This document shows positions 31,414 to 47,584 of a stretch of DNA of 64,000 nucleotides, one piece after another (position 1 is the stretch's first letter; every line of letters begins with the position of its first letter). This stretch comes from Adiantum capillus-veneris (lineage: Eukaryota; Streptophyta; Polypodiopsida; Polypodiales; Pteridaceae), in the NCBI GenBank assembly GCA_014529385.2, contig CM043952.1, forward strand, positions 59,309,119-59,373,118, read 5' to 3'. The translations under genes and the position numbers were made by a program. The notes under the pieces were generated by a model, which was not told the origin of the DNA, did not search any database, and saw only the letters and a program-made list of their open reading frames with translations.

Positions 31414-32200
31414 CCTAAGTTGAAGGCAAAAGAGGCTAAAAAGAAACACGGTGGTTCCATTGCAAATGCTGGTTGCACTACAAATGCAGCCATTGTTGAG
31501 TCTTCTGTAAAAGGAGAATTTAATGCTGATGTTGATGCAAAATGGGCTTTTAGTGCAGAGTGCACTTACAATCCTGCTGTCCATGATGCATGCTTGTCAG
31601 TTGCTGCAGATTCACATGTGTGGTATTTCGACAGTGGTGCTACAAAGCACATTACCTCACATCGTGAATTGTTTACCTCTTTCGAGTCTGTCCGTCATGG
31701 GAATTCAGTCACTTGTGCCAACAATGCCTCTTATCCAGTTTAGGGAGTTGGAAAGATTGTGCTTACTGCTGCTAATGGAAATTCTTTCACACTTGTTGAT
31801 GCACTTTATGTACCTGCGATCAAGAAGAATCTCTTGTCTGTATTTGCACTTGCTAGACTTGGACTTGCAGTCAAATTTGTGGATGACAGATGTACAGTTC
31901 ATGATCTCAGTTTTGGTGATGAAATTGTTGCATTTGGCCTTTTGTGCCGTGGGCTGTATAAGCTTACTTTGTATTACAAGTGTGGACAAAATTTTGCAAA
32001 TGCTATTGAAGATTCAAGGGCTATTTCAGATGCAAAACTTTGGCATGCATGTTTTGGTCATTTGAATTTTGCCAGTTTGCTGCGTTTGTAGAAATCTAAT
32101 ATGGCTGCTTATTTGCCGCCTCTTGAAGCACCTGTCAAACATGTTTGTGAAGGCTGAATTTTGGGTAAGATGCAGCGTTCTAAGTTTCCAAAGGATGGTC
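31414..32200 (+). pseudogene. Copia-E protease and pre-integrase segment
   Basis: HVWYFDSGATKHITSHRELF carries the aspartic protease D-S-G. TAG at 31741 interrupts NNASYPV / GVGKIVL, where copia-C reads on. The frame then continues LYVPAIKKNLLSV and LWHACFGHLNFASLL until a TAG at 32089. CEG-stop-ILGKMQRSKFP marks the zinc ligands; a TGA lies at about 32156. All three stops are in the same frame as the protease or follow from single changes. Confidence 0.88.
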
Positions 32201-32216
32201 AGTTCGGGCCACATGC

Positions 32217-33264
32217 ATGTTGCAGCTTGTGCATAGTGATGTTTGTGGGCCCATGCAAACTCCGTCCTTGGGCAATTACCTGTACTTCGTGACTTTCATT
32301 GATGATTATTCGAGGCATACATGGGTATTTCCGCTTAAAGCGAAGTCCGAAGTTTTTATGTGCTTCAAACAATTTCTGGCTATGGCTGAAAATGTCTCGA
32401 AATGTACTATGGGCACCCTCCGTTCCGATCGAGGGGGGGAGTATATGTCTCATGAATTTAATGCATTTCTGGCTAGTCGTGGGATAAAACACCAATGTAC
32501 AGCGCTTTATACACCTCAGCAAAATGGTGTTGCTGAGAGGAAAAACAGGTCACTGACAGAAATGGCACGATGTATGGTTAAGTCAAGCTTTGCCGCATTC
32601 TTTTTGGCTTGAGGCCATCATGTGTTCCACTTATGTACTTAACAGGTGTCCTACGAAAGCTTTGAAGTCTATTACTCCATATGAAGCATGGCATGATAGA
32701 AAGCCTTCTATTGAGCACATGCGTGTTTTTGGCTGTTTGACATATGCTTTGGTGCCACAAGCGCAGAGCAGAAAATTGGATGATAAGGCTGTCAAATGTA
32801 TTTTTGTTGGTTATAGTTCTGAAAGCAAAGGTTACAGGTTGTATTATCCGCAAACAAAACGTATTCTGGTTTCACGGGATGTGGTGTTTGTGGAAGATTC
32901 TATTCAGCCCTTGCTGTCATGTACTAGAGACAGTAATGTAAGCTCACAAGACATTTATGACACTTTTTTGACTTTCAGTGGTGGAAATAGGAATGTAAGT
33001 TCCAATGAGGCAAATGTACAGCCTATGGGGGTTTCTGAAAATGTTCTAGATCAGCCTATTATTGATGCAGATGCACATGATGTACTTGATGAGGAAAGGG
33101 CTGAAAATGAGCAGGCTAGAGCTATGCCAAAATGGCTGGTGCACACTTTGCGTGATAGTAAATTGGATGCACCTTTGTCTAGTCGTACTCATTTAGTCTC
33201 TCGCCATGCATCTTATGCATCAGATTGTTATGCTTTGGCTGTGTCTAGCTTACATGATGTTTAG
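32217..33264 (+). pseudogene. Copia-E integrase
   Basis: QLVHSDVCGPMQTPSLGNYL (D), LRSDRGGEYMSHEF (D) and GVAERKNRSLTEMAR (E) form the catalytic core. A frameshift near 32583 moves from 32217-32612 into 32590-33264, which holds SFWLEAIMCSTYVLNRCP, TPYEAWHDRKPS and KCIFVGYSSESKGYRLYYP. It ends at an in-frame TAG (33262) 14 codons before the RT ORF, which continues in the same frame. Confidence 0.9.
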
Positions 33265-33306
33265 GAGCCTCTGTCTTTTGATGAAGCACATAATTCAAAA
33301 AATTGG

Positions 33307-34803
33307 ATGGCTGCCATACAATTAGAATATGATGCACTTATAGAAAATGACACATGGACTTTATGTGATTTGCCTCCTGGCAAAAAGGCCATTGGTACGA
33401 AGTGGGTTTACAAGTTGAAACGCAAGCCAAATGGTGAGATCGATCGCCATAAGGCTCGACTTGTTGCAAAGGGTTATGCACAACAAAAAGGCATAGATTA
33501 TGAAGAGACTTTTGCTCCCACTTGTCGTATGACTACTGTGCATTTTCTATGTGCATTGGCAGCTCATTTTGGTTGGGATGTACATCAATCATACATTGTT
33601 ACTGCTTTCTTGAATGGTGACATATTTGAGGAAGTTTATGTAATGCAACCTAGCGGTTTTGTCATAAAAGGACAAGAGGACAAAGTGTGGAAATGTAAGA
33701 AGGCTTTGTATGGGTTGAAGCAATCTCCTCGTACTTGGTATGAGAAAGCTGACACTCATTTGGCTAAACGAGGCTTTCGTAACAGTCCAGCAGAAAACAC
33801 ATTGTATGTAAAGCGTGAGGGTGATGTACTTCTCATTGTGGTTCTTTATGTTGATGATTTGCTGATCACTAGACCAAATGAGAGGCATATTGCTGAATTT
33901 AAGGCTGATTTGAATGCTACTTTCAAGATGAAAGATTTGGGTTTGTTGCATCATTATTTGGGTATACAGTTTAAGCAGTGTGATGGTGGTATTGCCTTGT
34001 GTCAGAAAAGTTACATAGAGACATTGCTATGTAAGTTTGGACTTGAGGATTGCAAACCTATTGCCACTCCCATGGAAACAGGTTTGAAGTTGAGTCTACA
34101 TGATTCTTGCAATCCTGCCGATGTCACTCTTCACCAAACTGCTGTTGGCTGCCTCATTTATGTATGCAACACGAGGCCAGACATTCAGTTTGCAGTCTCA
34201 CAGGCTAGCAGATTCATGCATAGCCCAAGGTCTAAGCATTGGCAGGCTGTCAAGAGGATTTTCCGCTACCTTAGTGGCACTTTACATCTTGGCTTGTTTT
34301 ATCCCAAGGGGGGATCATTGCCGCTAGACTTACATGCTTTTTCGGACTCAAATTGGGCTGGTTGTTTTGACACGCGAGTGTCCACAAGTGGTTTTTGTTT
34401 CATGCTTGGTAGTTCATGTATATCATGGTTGAGCAAGAGGCAACCTACTATGGCCACTTCGAGTTGTGAGACTGAGTACAGGGCAGTCTTCATAGCTACG
34501 CTTGAGTGTGTATTGCTCAGACGCCTTATGGTTGATTTGGGTGTTGGACAGGACACTGCCAACACTATCTACACTGACAGTCAGAGTGCATTGGTAGTTG
34601 TGAGGAACCCAGTTTTTCATGCTCGCACAAAGCACATTGAGGTGCATTACAACTATGTCAGGGAGAGGCTCTCAATAGGAGAGATCAGCTTGGCTTATGT
34701 GCCAACACAGGACAACCTTGCAGATCTTTTCACAAAGGCATTGTCTCATGAGAAGCTTGAAGCTTTTCGCAAATCTTTGGGCTTACTCCCCTTTGTGGAC
34801 TGA
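33307..34803 (+). CDS. Copia-E reverse transcriptase-RNase H (intact frame)
   Basis: The 498-codon frame is complete. RT motifs are DTWTLCDLPPGKKAIGTKW, KARLVAKGYAQQKGIDYEE, TAFLNGDIFEEVYVMQPSGF, ALYGLKQSPRTWYEKAD and the catalytic LYVDDLLI. RNase H motifs are NTRPDIQFAVSQASRFMHSP, FSDSNWAGC, SSCETEYRAV, YTDSQSALVVVRNP and KHIEVHYNYVRERL. It ends shortly before the polypurine tract. In a live element it would be the C-terminal part of one Gag-Pol polyprotein; here the upstream gene is broken, so expression would need its own start. The copia-C sister is closely similar. Confidence 0.92.
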   Translation: MAAIQLEYDALIENDTWTLCDLPPGKKAIGTKWVYKLKRKPNGEIDRHKARLVAKGYAQQKGIDYEETFAPTCRMTTVHFLCALAAHFGWDVHQSYIVTAFLNGDIFEEVYVMQPSGFVIKGQEDKVWKCKKALYGLKQSPRTWYEKADTHLAKRGFRNSPAENTLYVKREGDVLLIVVLYVDDLLITRPNERHIAEFKADLNATFKMKDLGLLHHYLGIQFKQCDGGIALCQKSYIETLLCKFGLEDCKPIATPMETGLKLSLHDSCNPADVTLHQTAVGCLIYVCNTRPDIQFAVSQASRFMHSPRSKHWQAVKRIFRYLSGTLHLGLFYPKGGSLPLDLHAFSDSNWAGCFDTRVSTSGFCFMLGSSCISWLSKRQPTMATSSCETEYRAVFIATLECVLLRRLMVDLGVGQDTANTIYTDSQSALVVVRNPVFHARTKHIEVHYNYVRERLSIGEISLAYVPTQDNLADLFTKALSHEKLEAFRKSLGLLPFVD

Positions 34804-34868
34804 TCATGTCCTTAGGGCATGGCACTTCCCTTTACTCATGTGCCAGCTCTCGTTCACCGCATCACTCC

Positions 34869-34878
34869 AGGGGGGATT
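34869..34878 (+). other. Polypurine tract of copia-E
   Basis: AGGGGGGATT directly precedes the 3' LTR and is identical to that of copia-C. Confidence 0.88.
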
Positions 34879-35103
34879 TGTTACCATATACATGTGGTAG
34901 TGATGTGTGTGAACACACTAGGACCGCCGGGGCATTTTTTCCCTCTTTAGGAGGTTTTTTCCCCCGATCATTGTATATACGCCCATCACTCTAGGGCTAT
35001 CTATCTTTCCATTGCACACTAAGTAATACACTCTCTATTGTGTGCCTTGAGCTTCCTTCATCTTCTCCAAGCTGTGTGTTTCTCTGCAACCATAATTCCA
35101 ACA
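34879..35103 (+). mobile_element. 3' LTR of copia-E
   Basis: The 225-bp partner of 29965-30193. Confidence 0.95.
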
Positions 35104-35970
35104 TGAACTATGGCCACACTTGAATTTGTGTAAAGTACTTTCCCTCATGATTTCATATAGGAGAAAGTGTTGGGGTTTTTTTAGCCCATCTAGTACCCAT
35201 GGCTGTGGAAACATGAAGGTATCTTAACTCAAACAAGGCCGAACACTATTGTACTTTCTGGGATGCTAATGACTCAAGAGAAATCTTGGGAGTTTGAAGG
35301 TAAGTACATGGTTGATACTCTCAGCTTTGGCATAAATACTGGGATATGGCTCGTGACATGAGGTTCCACTTGGTAAAAATGGAGTTTTTTTACTCTATTT
35401 GATTGGTAAGTATATGGTTGCTACTGTGGGCTTAAGCATAGATACCGAGCTATGGCTAAACAAGTAAGCCTCACTATATTAAATTTTTTTTTCCTGGTGG
35501 ACTTCACCACTCAGATTAGAAGGTAGATTGTACCACTCATTTTGGAAGAAATAGGTAAAGACTGCTAAACATACAAACTCTAATAAAAGACCTAGCTTGT
35601 CTAAAGTAATTAAATTCTGTAAGATGGACATGGATAACAACTGATATGGTCCATTGATACCTGTAAAACACATCCAAGGCTAGCTCGATTGTTGTCTTGT
35701 TTGGATGGATGCAGGTAAGGACTCTATCTTATCTTAGAGGGTTTTCTTTTCTTTGGCAAGCAACCTTACTTTAATGAAGTACTCACCGAGGAACGGGGAA
35801 GTTCTTTTACTACTAGTCTTACTGAAAGAGGATCTCTTTCCTACAATCATTGTACCTAAATAATTCTGATACTGAGTTATTTTTGTACATATCAGTTCTT
35901 TATTCCTTGGCCAGCTGTCTTGTGAATGTAAAAATTCAATTATGTCTTATTAGTTAAGATTTAAACAGCT
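35104..35970. other. Spacer with GTAAGT-bearing degenerate repeats
   Basis: No gene is seen. Two copies of the GGTAAGTA...GCTATGGCT motif lie at 35298-35350 and 35404-35455, continuing the block split by copia-E. Confidence 0.55.
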
Positions 35971-36076
35971 ACACACACACACACAAATACACATATATAC
36001 ATTTATGTGAGTGTATGTATACACACACACATGTGTATATATATGTATGTACATATCTTTATACATATATGTAGTA

Positions 36077-36107
<31 letters not shown>

Positions 36108-36895
36108 ACTCAAGTAGGGTATGATACTCATATTCTCGAATTTTCAAGGAACCTAATGTGTACAAAAAAAGAGGCTGTCCTACATTGCCTCAATGTCCAA
36201 TCACACATTTAACAGAGCAACGATTAAGACAAATGGTTTGTATAGTATAGATTGTGCGCAAGGAAATAGGCTCAAGCTGTTTGAATACAATCTACTATCT
36301 TAAAGAAGAATATGATTTTGTAATTAGAGGATAAAGGTAGATAGAGATCAATGCCATGCATGATTTTAGTGAACACCCTCAATTTTACACCACGTCCTTC
36401 AGTTTAGCATAATGGCTAATGGCCAAAACTCCTACAAAAATAAACAATTGAGCAACCTTACTTTGCTTTCATTTCTATCACATTTTAAGATGCAAATGAT
36501 GTGAAAGTGTACATGAACAAATATTGTGCACCTTATCATACTAAGCTACTTATGTATTGTTGTGATTAGGTGATGATGTAAACCATTACCATGCTTGTGA
36601 ACATAGAAGAGAAGCATCTAGAGAGCTCTTTGAAACTTGAAGCTTTTCTGGTACATTGGAAACTATGACCCCTTATATTTTCACAACTCTACTCTTAGAC
36701 ATGAAAAGTTTTATAATTACACACTGTAGCAATTTTATGGGCCTTCATCTTTAAAAACTTGTTGGCTTGCCCAGTTTGTACTTGCAACTTGGTAGCACTT
36801 TTGTCAACTCTAGGTAGACCAAGGGAAAGATGGTCTTCTTGCCATATAAGAAGTTATGATGTAAACTTCTACCATGTTTTGCTCATAAGAAAGAT
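35971..36895. repeat. Right arm of the long inverted repeat
   Basis: The reverse complement of 1-980, starting with a CA block (mirror of 830-985) and running to about 36895, where the left arm meets the window edge. No credible coding frame. Confidence 0.85.
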
Positions 36896-37105
36896 GCAAG
36901 GATAGAAGTAAGTAAGAGTGTGGAGTAGAGACATTGAATTCAATTGTGTTCCTATTGTTGAAACCAATTCTAGAACTCCATTTTCAAAAAAAGCTTTAAC
37001 ATTGATTTCAGATGGCTTTCATCTCTTCACACCATGCTAATTTACCTAATCTGTATAATCAACATTGGTAGTATTGCTAAACCAAGATACACCAGAAGCA
37101 GGAGA

Positions 37106-37157
<52 letters not shown>

Positions 37158-37686
37158 AGAAGTAGAGCACTCCTAAGTTTCTTGAACAAGGGCTAGCACC
37201 TTATGAAAAACAATGCCTACGAGAAGCTTCCAAGCTTAGTATCAAAGAATGCTTTGTAGAATCTTACATATATTTATGTTTGTTAGAATCTTCAAGAGGT
37301 TGTGTAATGCATTAATTTTTAGAAAAGCAATAGGATATACATGTAGTAATAGAGTATTGAAAGTGTTTCACTTGGAAGAGAAGATATCCCTACAAGAATA
37401 AAAGCCATGTTTCTTTGGCCGCAAAAACGCGCGGGGCACATACTAGTTAATAGATAACAGAGCTTATAATTTTCAAGAAGGAGAGAGTCTCCACTTGTCA
37501 CACTTCGGTCATTTAAAAGAAAACTTTAATAAACATTTCATTTGAAATGCAAAAGTAAAGGGTAAAGCTATGGTCACACAAAGGCTAGTTATAGTTACTA
37601 GTAAAACGTTGCTTCGGCGTCGGCATGGTCTCTTTTACCCTCAAGTTCCTCACTCTTGACAAATTTCACAAAAAAATCAAGAAAAT

Positions 37687-37689
<3 letters not shown>
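36896..37689. other. Spacer without a recognisable gene
   Basis: It contains a (CT)n tract at 37108-37154 and a GC-rich ACGCGCGGGGCACATACTAGT at about 37429-37449, which resembles a Helitron 3' end. Nothing else is recognised. Confidence 0.5.
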
Positions 37690-37719
<30 letters not shown>

Positions 37720-37762
37720 GTATATCGACAGAGGATGCCAACTCCCACCCATCACCATCATT

Positions 37763-37826
<64 letters not shown>

Positions 37827-37869
37827 GTATATCGACAGAGGAGGCCAACTCCCACCCATCACCATCATT

Positions 37870-37940
<71 letters not shown>

Positions 37941-38117
37941 CGGTGGGTCTAATATGGCCGTTGGCCTTTGGTGGTTAGTCAATGGAGCCTTCATGCACAC
38001 TGAGCGTACGCGAGCCGTGAGCGAGTGAGGAGGCGGCCAACCGATTGAAAATTGCAGATGATGCCACGTGGGGGGCAAGGACTCTCGTGTGCCCAGCTCT
38101 CTCTCCTGCACAGTCTC

Positions 38118-38163
<46 letters not shown>
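37690..38163. repeat. (CT)n array with 107-bp interspersed unit
   Basis: Long (CT)n runs (37690-37716, 37765-37823, 37872-37938, 38128-38163) alternate with a unique-looking unit (CCTGTATATCGACAGAGGA...CATCACCATCATTGTT) at 37717 and 37824, period 107 bp. The Ser-Leu and Arg-Glu ORFs are products of the repeats. Confidence 0.9.
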
Positions 38164-38167
<4 letters not shown>

Positions 38168-38455
38168 CTCTCTCTCTTCGAAAACAATTGCAGGGATTAC
38201 TGTCGGGGGAGGCCGGAGCAAGAAGGGTGCCACGTGGGGTGGGGGGGGGGACTCCTCCCCCTTTTATTATAGTGTCTCATAGGTCATTTTGGCCACTTGA
38301 AGATGTAAATATATTATTTTGGCCTCAATCTTGAAGTTAATATATCATTTCATTTCTCTGCGGTGGCCGCTCAACTTCAAAATTCAAGGCATTATCTAAC
38401 AACAATCTCGCTCGCTCTCTAGACTGTCTCGCTCTCCAGTTCGCTCTCTCTTTGC

Positions 38456-38500
<45 letters not shown>

Positions 38501-38743
38501 ATCACGTGTACACGCCTCTACACTTTCTCCAATTAAGTAAGATATATCAACATCTTCTACAATGCCACGTACCTTCAATGTGCAAACATGGTATAAGATT
38601 CACCAATTTGTGTCTCATAGGTCATTTTGGCTCGTTGATGCACTCCATGAGACAACATTTGTGTGTGTGTGTGTGTGTGTCTGTCACGCACTCGTTGTCT
38701 CACCGGGTTGACTCGTGACTCTCTCTCTCTCTATCTATCTATC

Positions 38744-38796
<53 letters not shown>

Positions 38797-38931
38797 CCCT
38801 CACTGCCTTTGTGCGACAGTGTCTACAAAGGAAATTAGGTCTAAAATAATGAAGCAATTCATCTCCAAAGCTTACATAATCAACTCAAATTGTAGTTTTA
38901 GCATCTTGTATTGATAGACAATGAGTCTCCT
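38164..38931. other. Simple-repeat-rich spacer
   Basis: It holds (CT)n at 38457-38495, (GT)n at 38660-38680 and 38758-38794, and a G-run/C-run block at 38229-38265 (GGGGTGGGGGG...CTCCCCC). No gene is recognised. Confidence 0.6.
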
Positions 38932-40557
<1,626 letters not shown>

Positions 40558-40668
40558 TGTCAGGCCAAGGGCCGGCTTCCCAGTGGAGAAGGGATCCTAG
40601 GGCCAGTAGGGTATAAAAGGAAGGTTGGGTGGAGGATTCAAACACGTCACTCTCGGGGCCTTTCACTC
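40558..40668 (+). mobile_element. LTR start fragment of the 60299 gypsy family
   Basis: TGTCAGGCCAAGGGCC through GGCCTTTCA matches 60299-60438 apart from a 31-bp deletion. TATAAAAG at 40612-40619 is a probable TATA box. Similarity stops at about 40668. Confidence 0.75.
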
Positions 40669-40743
40669 AGAGCTCACGGGGGAGGGAGAAGGTATGGAGG
40701 TGGGAAGGAGAAGGGGACGAGGTCACGCATGGCTTTGCATGTG

Positions 40744-44087
<3,344 letters not shown>

Positions 44088-45603
44088 TGATAGATCCCAA
44101 GGTTTTCTCAGCTAGTGCAAATGAGAGCTGGACAATCCTATGATCGGCTACATATATGTAATGCCTATGCAGGTATAAAACTAGCTTCAAGGTGCATCCA
44201 ATTGGAAGCTTCAAGGTTTAGACCATGTGTTGGTCTCCTCCAAAGATGACTGTCCATCCAAAATCCGCTAGTCCGTGCGGATTTGAAGTCTCGCGAATAT
44301 GTTTCTTGTACTTCTACAATATTTGGAGGTGGAGCCAGTGGACGAGGTTGTTGTAATCGCGCTTGTCAATCCTTTGGTGAATGTGATCTCCTTACCGAAG
44401 TTTAAAGGTAGGCAAGGAAGCGGTGGGAATCAAGCCTTCATTAAACAAAACAGGAGATAAAATGGGATTTTTGGGGTCGCCTGCAATGATGGTCAGCATG
44501 GGGCTCCTCGTGGGGCCGTCCCCACGGCACGTGAAAGGGGCAAGCTCAAAAGCAAGAGGAGCGCCATCCTGAGAATTCCAGAGGGACAGCTCACAGAACG
44601 CTGTAGAGGGGGTTCCGCAGGTTGGAGGTCCGAGCTGGAAAAGGAGCCTGCAAGCCGGCAGATTGAACTCGTTAAGAGCACTGAGCAAAGGAGAGGAGGC
44701 GCGGCTGGCCAGTACGTAGTCGATGAGGGGCTGCAACTGGAGGAGAAGGTTCACAGAGCTGAAGCCATGGCGTGAGGAGGTGACGCTGGTGGGCTGCCAA
44801 GAAGGCGCTGGAAACCTCTACAACCTGAAGGAGAGGCAGCCATACAGACCAAGTGCAAGAGGGACAACACTCTCTAGAGAGAAGGGGAGACAAGATTAGA
44901 GGCAAGGTGGCTCGAAAAGGAGAGCTGCAGCTAGAATGGAAGAGCAAGGCTGGCTACACACGTGACGTGGAGGGTGGTGGACGGTCCGCTATAGAGGCTG
45001 CTAAGCTAGGGGTGTTGAAGTCGGTCAAGAGAAGGAGGTGAGGAGTCGCGGACAAGTGAGAAGGCCATGCAGTACGAAGGAGTAAATCTGACATGCACGT
45101 AATTGAGAGGGGTTGCTACTGAGAGCTGCCTTAGGATCTTGTGAGAGGCGGCCGCCAATTAGAGAGGCCAAGCAGAGCATGGGGCTGAAGAGCCCCAGAG
45201 AGTTGAAGGAGGTTGCCACAGTGTTGCAAGGCAGAGTGAAGGAACGCCAGGAATGCAATAGTAGAGGAAGTTGAGTGATTGGAGAAATCGAGAAGATGCA
45301 CCGCCAGGGTGGTAGCATTATAGGGCACTTGGGACTCAAGAGAGGGTTGACCTAGGGAAGGGAAGGGCGAGTGGAGTAGCAGTGTAGGGTGAGGATTTTT
45401 AGTGGGTAGGAGGTTGTTGACCCGGGTCACAGATCAAATGTTCAAGGAGAGTAGTCTTCTTTAGAATCCATCAGTGTACCCTTTTTTTCTTTGTTTGTCA
45501 ATCTCGTATGCAACCTCTTGAGTCATCTCAATATTTACCTCTTCTTTTTTATCATCGTAGGCCTTTGTTCATTGATGGTAGGGGCTCCGAACATATGTGT
45601 GTG

Positions 45604-45645
<42 letters not shown>

Positions 45646-45773
45646 CATCTATGTGCTCTCAAGAGTGATTTTTTTTTGAGGGGTTTGTTTCCAAAGACCC
45701 TATCAGGGTGCACTTTTGGGCTAGGGAAAGAGTGAGAGGATTGGGTCTGGGTGTGTTTGCCCGAGCTCCATCA
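44088..45773 (+). mobile_element. First LTR of element J
   Basis: It is 1686 bp. It contains a (GA)n tract at 45606-45641 and, on the minus strand, a 120-codon ORF (44392-44754) that recurs in the other two LTRs. Confidence 0.85.
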
Positions 45774-45778
45774 TCTTT

Positions 45779-45796
45779 TGGTGATCCTGCTGGGGA
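45779..45796 (+). other. Putative primer-binding site of element J
   Basis: TGGTGATCCTGCTGGGGA lies five bases after LTR 1. The second internal copy has AGTGATCC in place of GGTGATCC. The tRNA is not identified. Confidence 0.45.
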
Positions 45797-45892
45797 ACGA
45801 GTGTTTTTTGTGTTGAAAATCTCCCAGATGATTCTTTGAGGGCAATGCAGAGATACTTTCCATTTTCCTAAATCCTTATAGTTTCCAAGTGC

Positions 45893-47452
45893 ATGCAAAT
45901 CGCGCCCTCCAAGATCGACAGGTGGTTTAGCAGAGCACCAGGGCATAGGATTCAACTGTGGATATTGCTGGTGGAGCTAGAGATGGAGGAGTTGCATATC
46001 CAGATAGATGAAGTAATGGCGGATTATGTGTGGCAAGGGCTTCGTGGAGTTGCATGGAGGATCTATTGCAATCTCTCAACAACAGAGCACAGAAGTTGGC
46101 ACCAGATAAAGTTGGCTCTACTTATAGCCTTCAGTGAAGATCAAAAGAGGTTCATTGGATCGACCACCTTCGGAGAGTCTATCTTTGATCGTGAAGAGTC
46201 ATTGAGTTCTATGAGCAGCAGCGGATATGCAAGTGAATCTGCAACAAATGATTGAAGTGGAAGATGCTTACTTAGCGTTGAAGAGTTTGGAATCTCCAAT
46301 GAGCTTTTAGATGCGCCAGGCATCAATGGAGTGCATATTGTAGAAGAGCAAGACAATGAACAGGAGGGTATACATCCAAATGCTGTACCCAATTCAAATG
46401 AAGACTTCAAAGTGGTATCAAAAGCTGTTTTGATAGAGCAAGAGGGTGGGCAGCCTTGCCATGAGCAGCATACAGAGGTGCAATAGGTTCCAGAGTCGGT
46501 GAGCGGTCGCGGAGAGGAGTCTCCGGTAGTAGACTCTGTGGGAACTGATGGAGATGCAGTCTTAGAGTGCCGGTCATCATGTGTCAAGGACATGGAGATT
46601 TTCCCTCTACATGATGGTGATACCAACTTGGAGTCTAAAAAGGTATGGGATAAATTCTTGTCTTGCTTAGCTCATGATGTGGTGGTTGAGCTAGTGCAAT
46701 CAGAAGAGGAGAGATTGGCCCGCCATGCGGTAGAAGCTCTGCAAGAGCAAGAGGTTGGGCAATTACCCACTATCGAGGAGTAGGTGGTAATAGAGCTTGA
46801 GGCTGTAGCAGATGAAGTCTCTGCTGAAAAGGATGAAATGCCAGTACATGAGTCTATCGATGAGGGCTTGGTTGGTCCTTTTACCAGATTGGAGGCTTTG
46901 GATACCCTGGATGACAAAGAGAGCGAATCTTTGGATGGAGAATGGGGTTTTGATGAGCCTGATGTTCCAATTGACCCTTCCCAAGAGGTTTATGTCAACA
47001 AGGCTCTTAACAGGATCAAGGATATGAGAGCCTTATTAAGTGTTGGAGAGTCAAAGGAGCAAGAGATGCAGCAACCGGTGTTAAAAGACGCTGCTCTATG
47101 CACTCACAAGGTCGAAGAGGTCAACCAAAATAATGTCTCACTTGTATAGAGTATACACTCTGATGGTGATGGTGCTTTTCCATGGAATTATGATGGTCTT
47201 GCAGCTACAGGTTTTGAAGTTGTAGCAAAGGGCGAGTCTTTTGTGTTGATGTGCTTCTGTTGCCAGCCTTCTCTCGGTGGCTGCGTTTCTGGAAAGGATA
47301 CGCCTACTATCTGGGATTTGGGTGGATGCAAGTTTTTGCTTTTAGCTTGGGGTTTGGTGCCCTATGACCCAGGAGGGTGCTCCAAGGTTTGGGAGGCCGG
47401 CAAATTCCCATTTGATCCAGGAGGGCCTCCACGAAAGAATGCATTTGGATAG
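45893..47452 (+). pseudogene. Element J gag-like gene, first copy
   Basis: The frame from ATG 45893 stays in one phase to 47452, about 520 codons, but is cut by TGA at 46253 and TAG at 46484, 46781 and 47147. IDRWFSRAPGHRIQLWILLV and VWQGLRGVAWRIYCNLSTTE...SWHQIKLALLIAF follow the W...L...W..K.A....F pattern of retrotransposon gag. The middle is acidic. The last 69 codons hold GLVPYDPGGCSKVWEAGKFP, shared with the tail of element H. The second copy has sense codons at the first three stops (TGG, CAG, CAG), so those stops are secondary. Confidence 0.75.
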
Positions 47453-47584
47453 TTTTGTACATAGCTCCGTACAGATGTTTGTCTTCAAGCAAGGTCAATT
47501 TGCACCGTGTTGTTTTACCAGACTTTTGGTTCATAGTTGATGTTTTGTTGAGCATGAATGCTCAACTAGAGGGTTAGGCAAAGA

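Larger units (their letters stand above)
29965..35103 (+). mobile_element. Copia-E: Ty1/copia retrotransposon with both LTRs
   Basis: A 5139-bp plus-strand element with LTRs of 229 and 225 bp and an imperfect target duplication (TGAAT at 29960-29964, TGAAC at 35104-35108). Order is LTR, tRNA-Met site, gag, protease, integrase, RT-RNase H, polypurine tract, LTR. The LTRs differ at about 9 positions and two 2-bp indels. Gag and integrase are broken; the RT-RNase H frame is intact. Confidence 0.95.

Noticed and set aside
37690-37940. CRISPR-like spacing of repeats with 107-bp units
   Set aside because: The repeats are CT microsatellites in plant DNA, with near-identical units and no CRISPR features.
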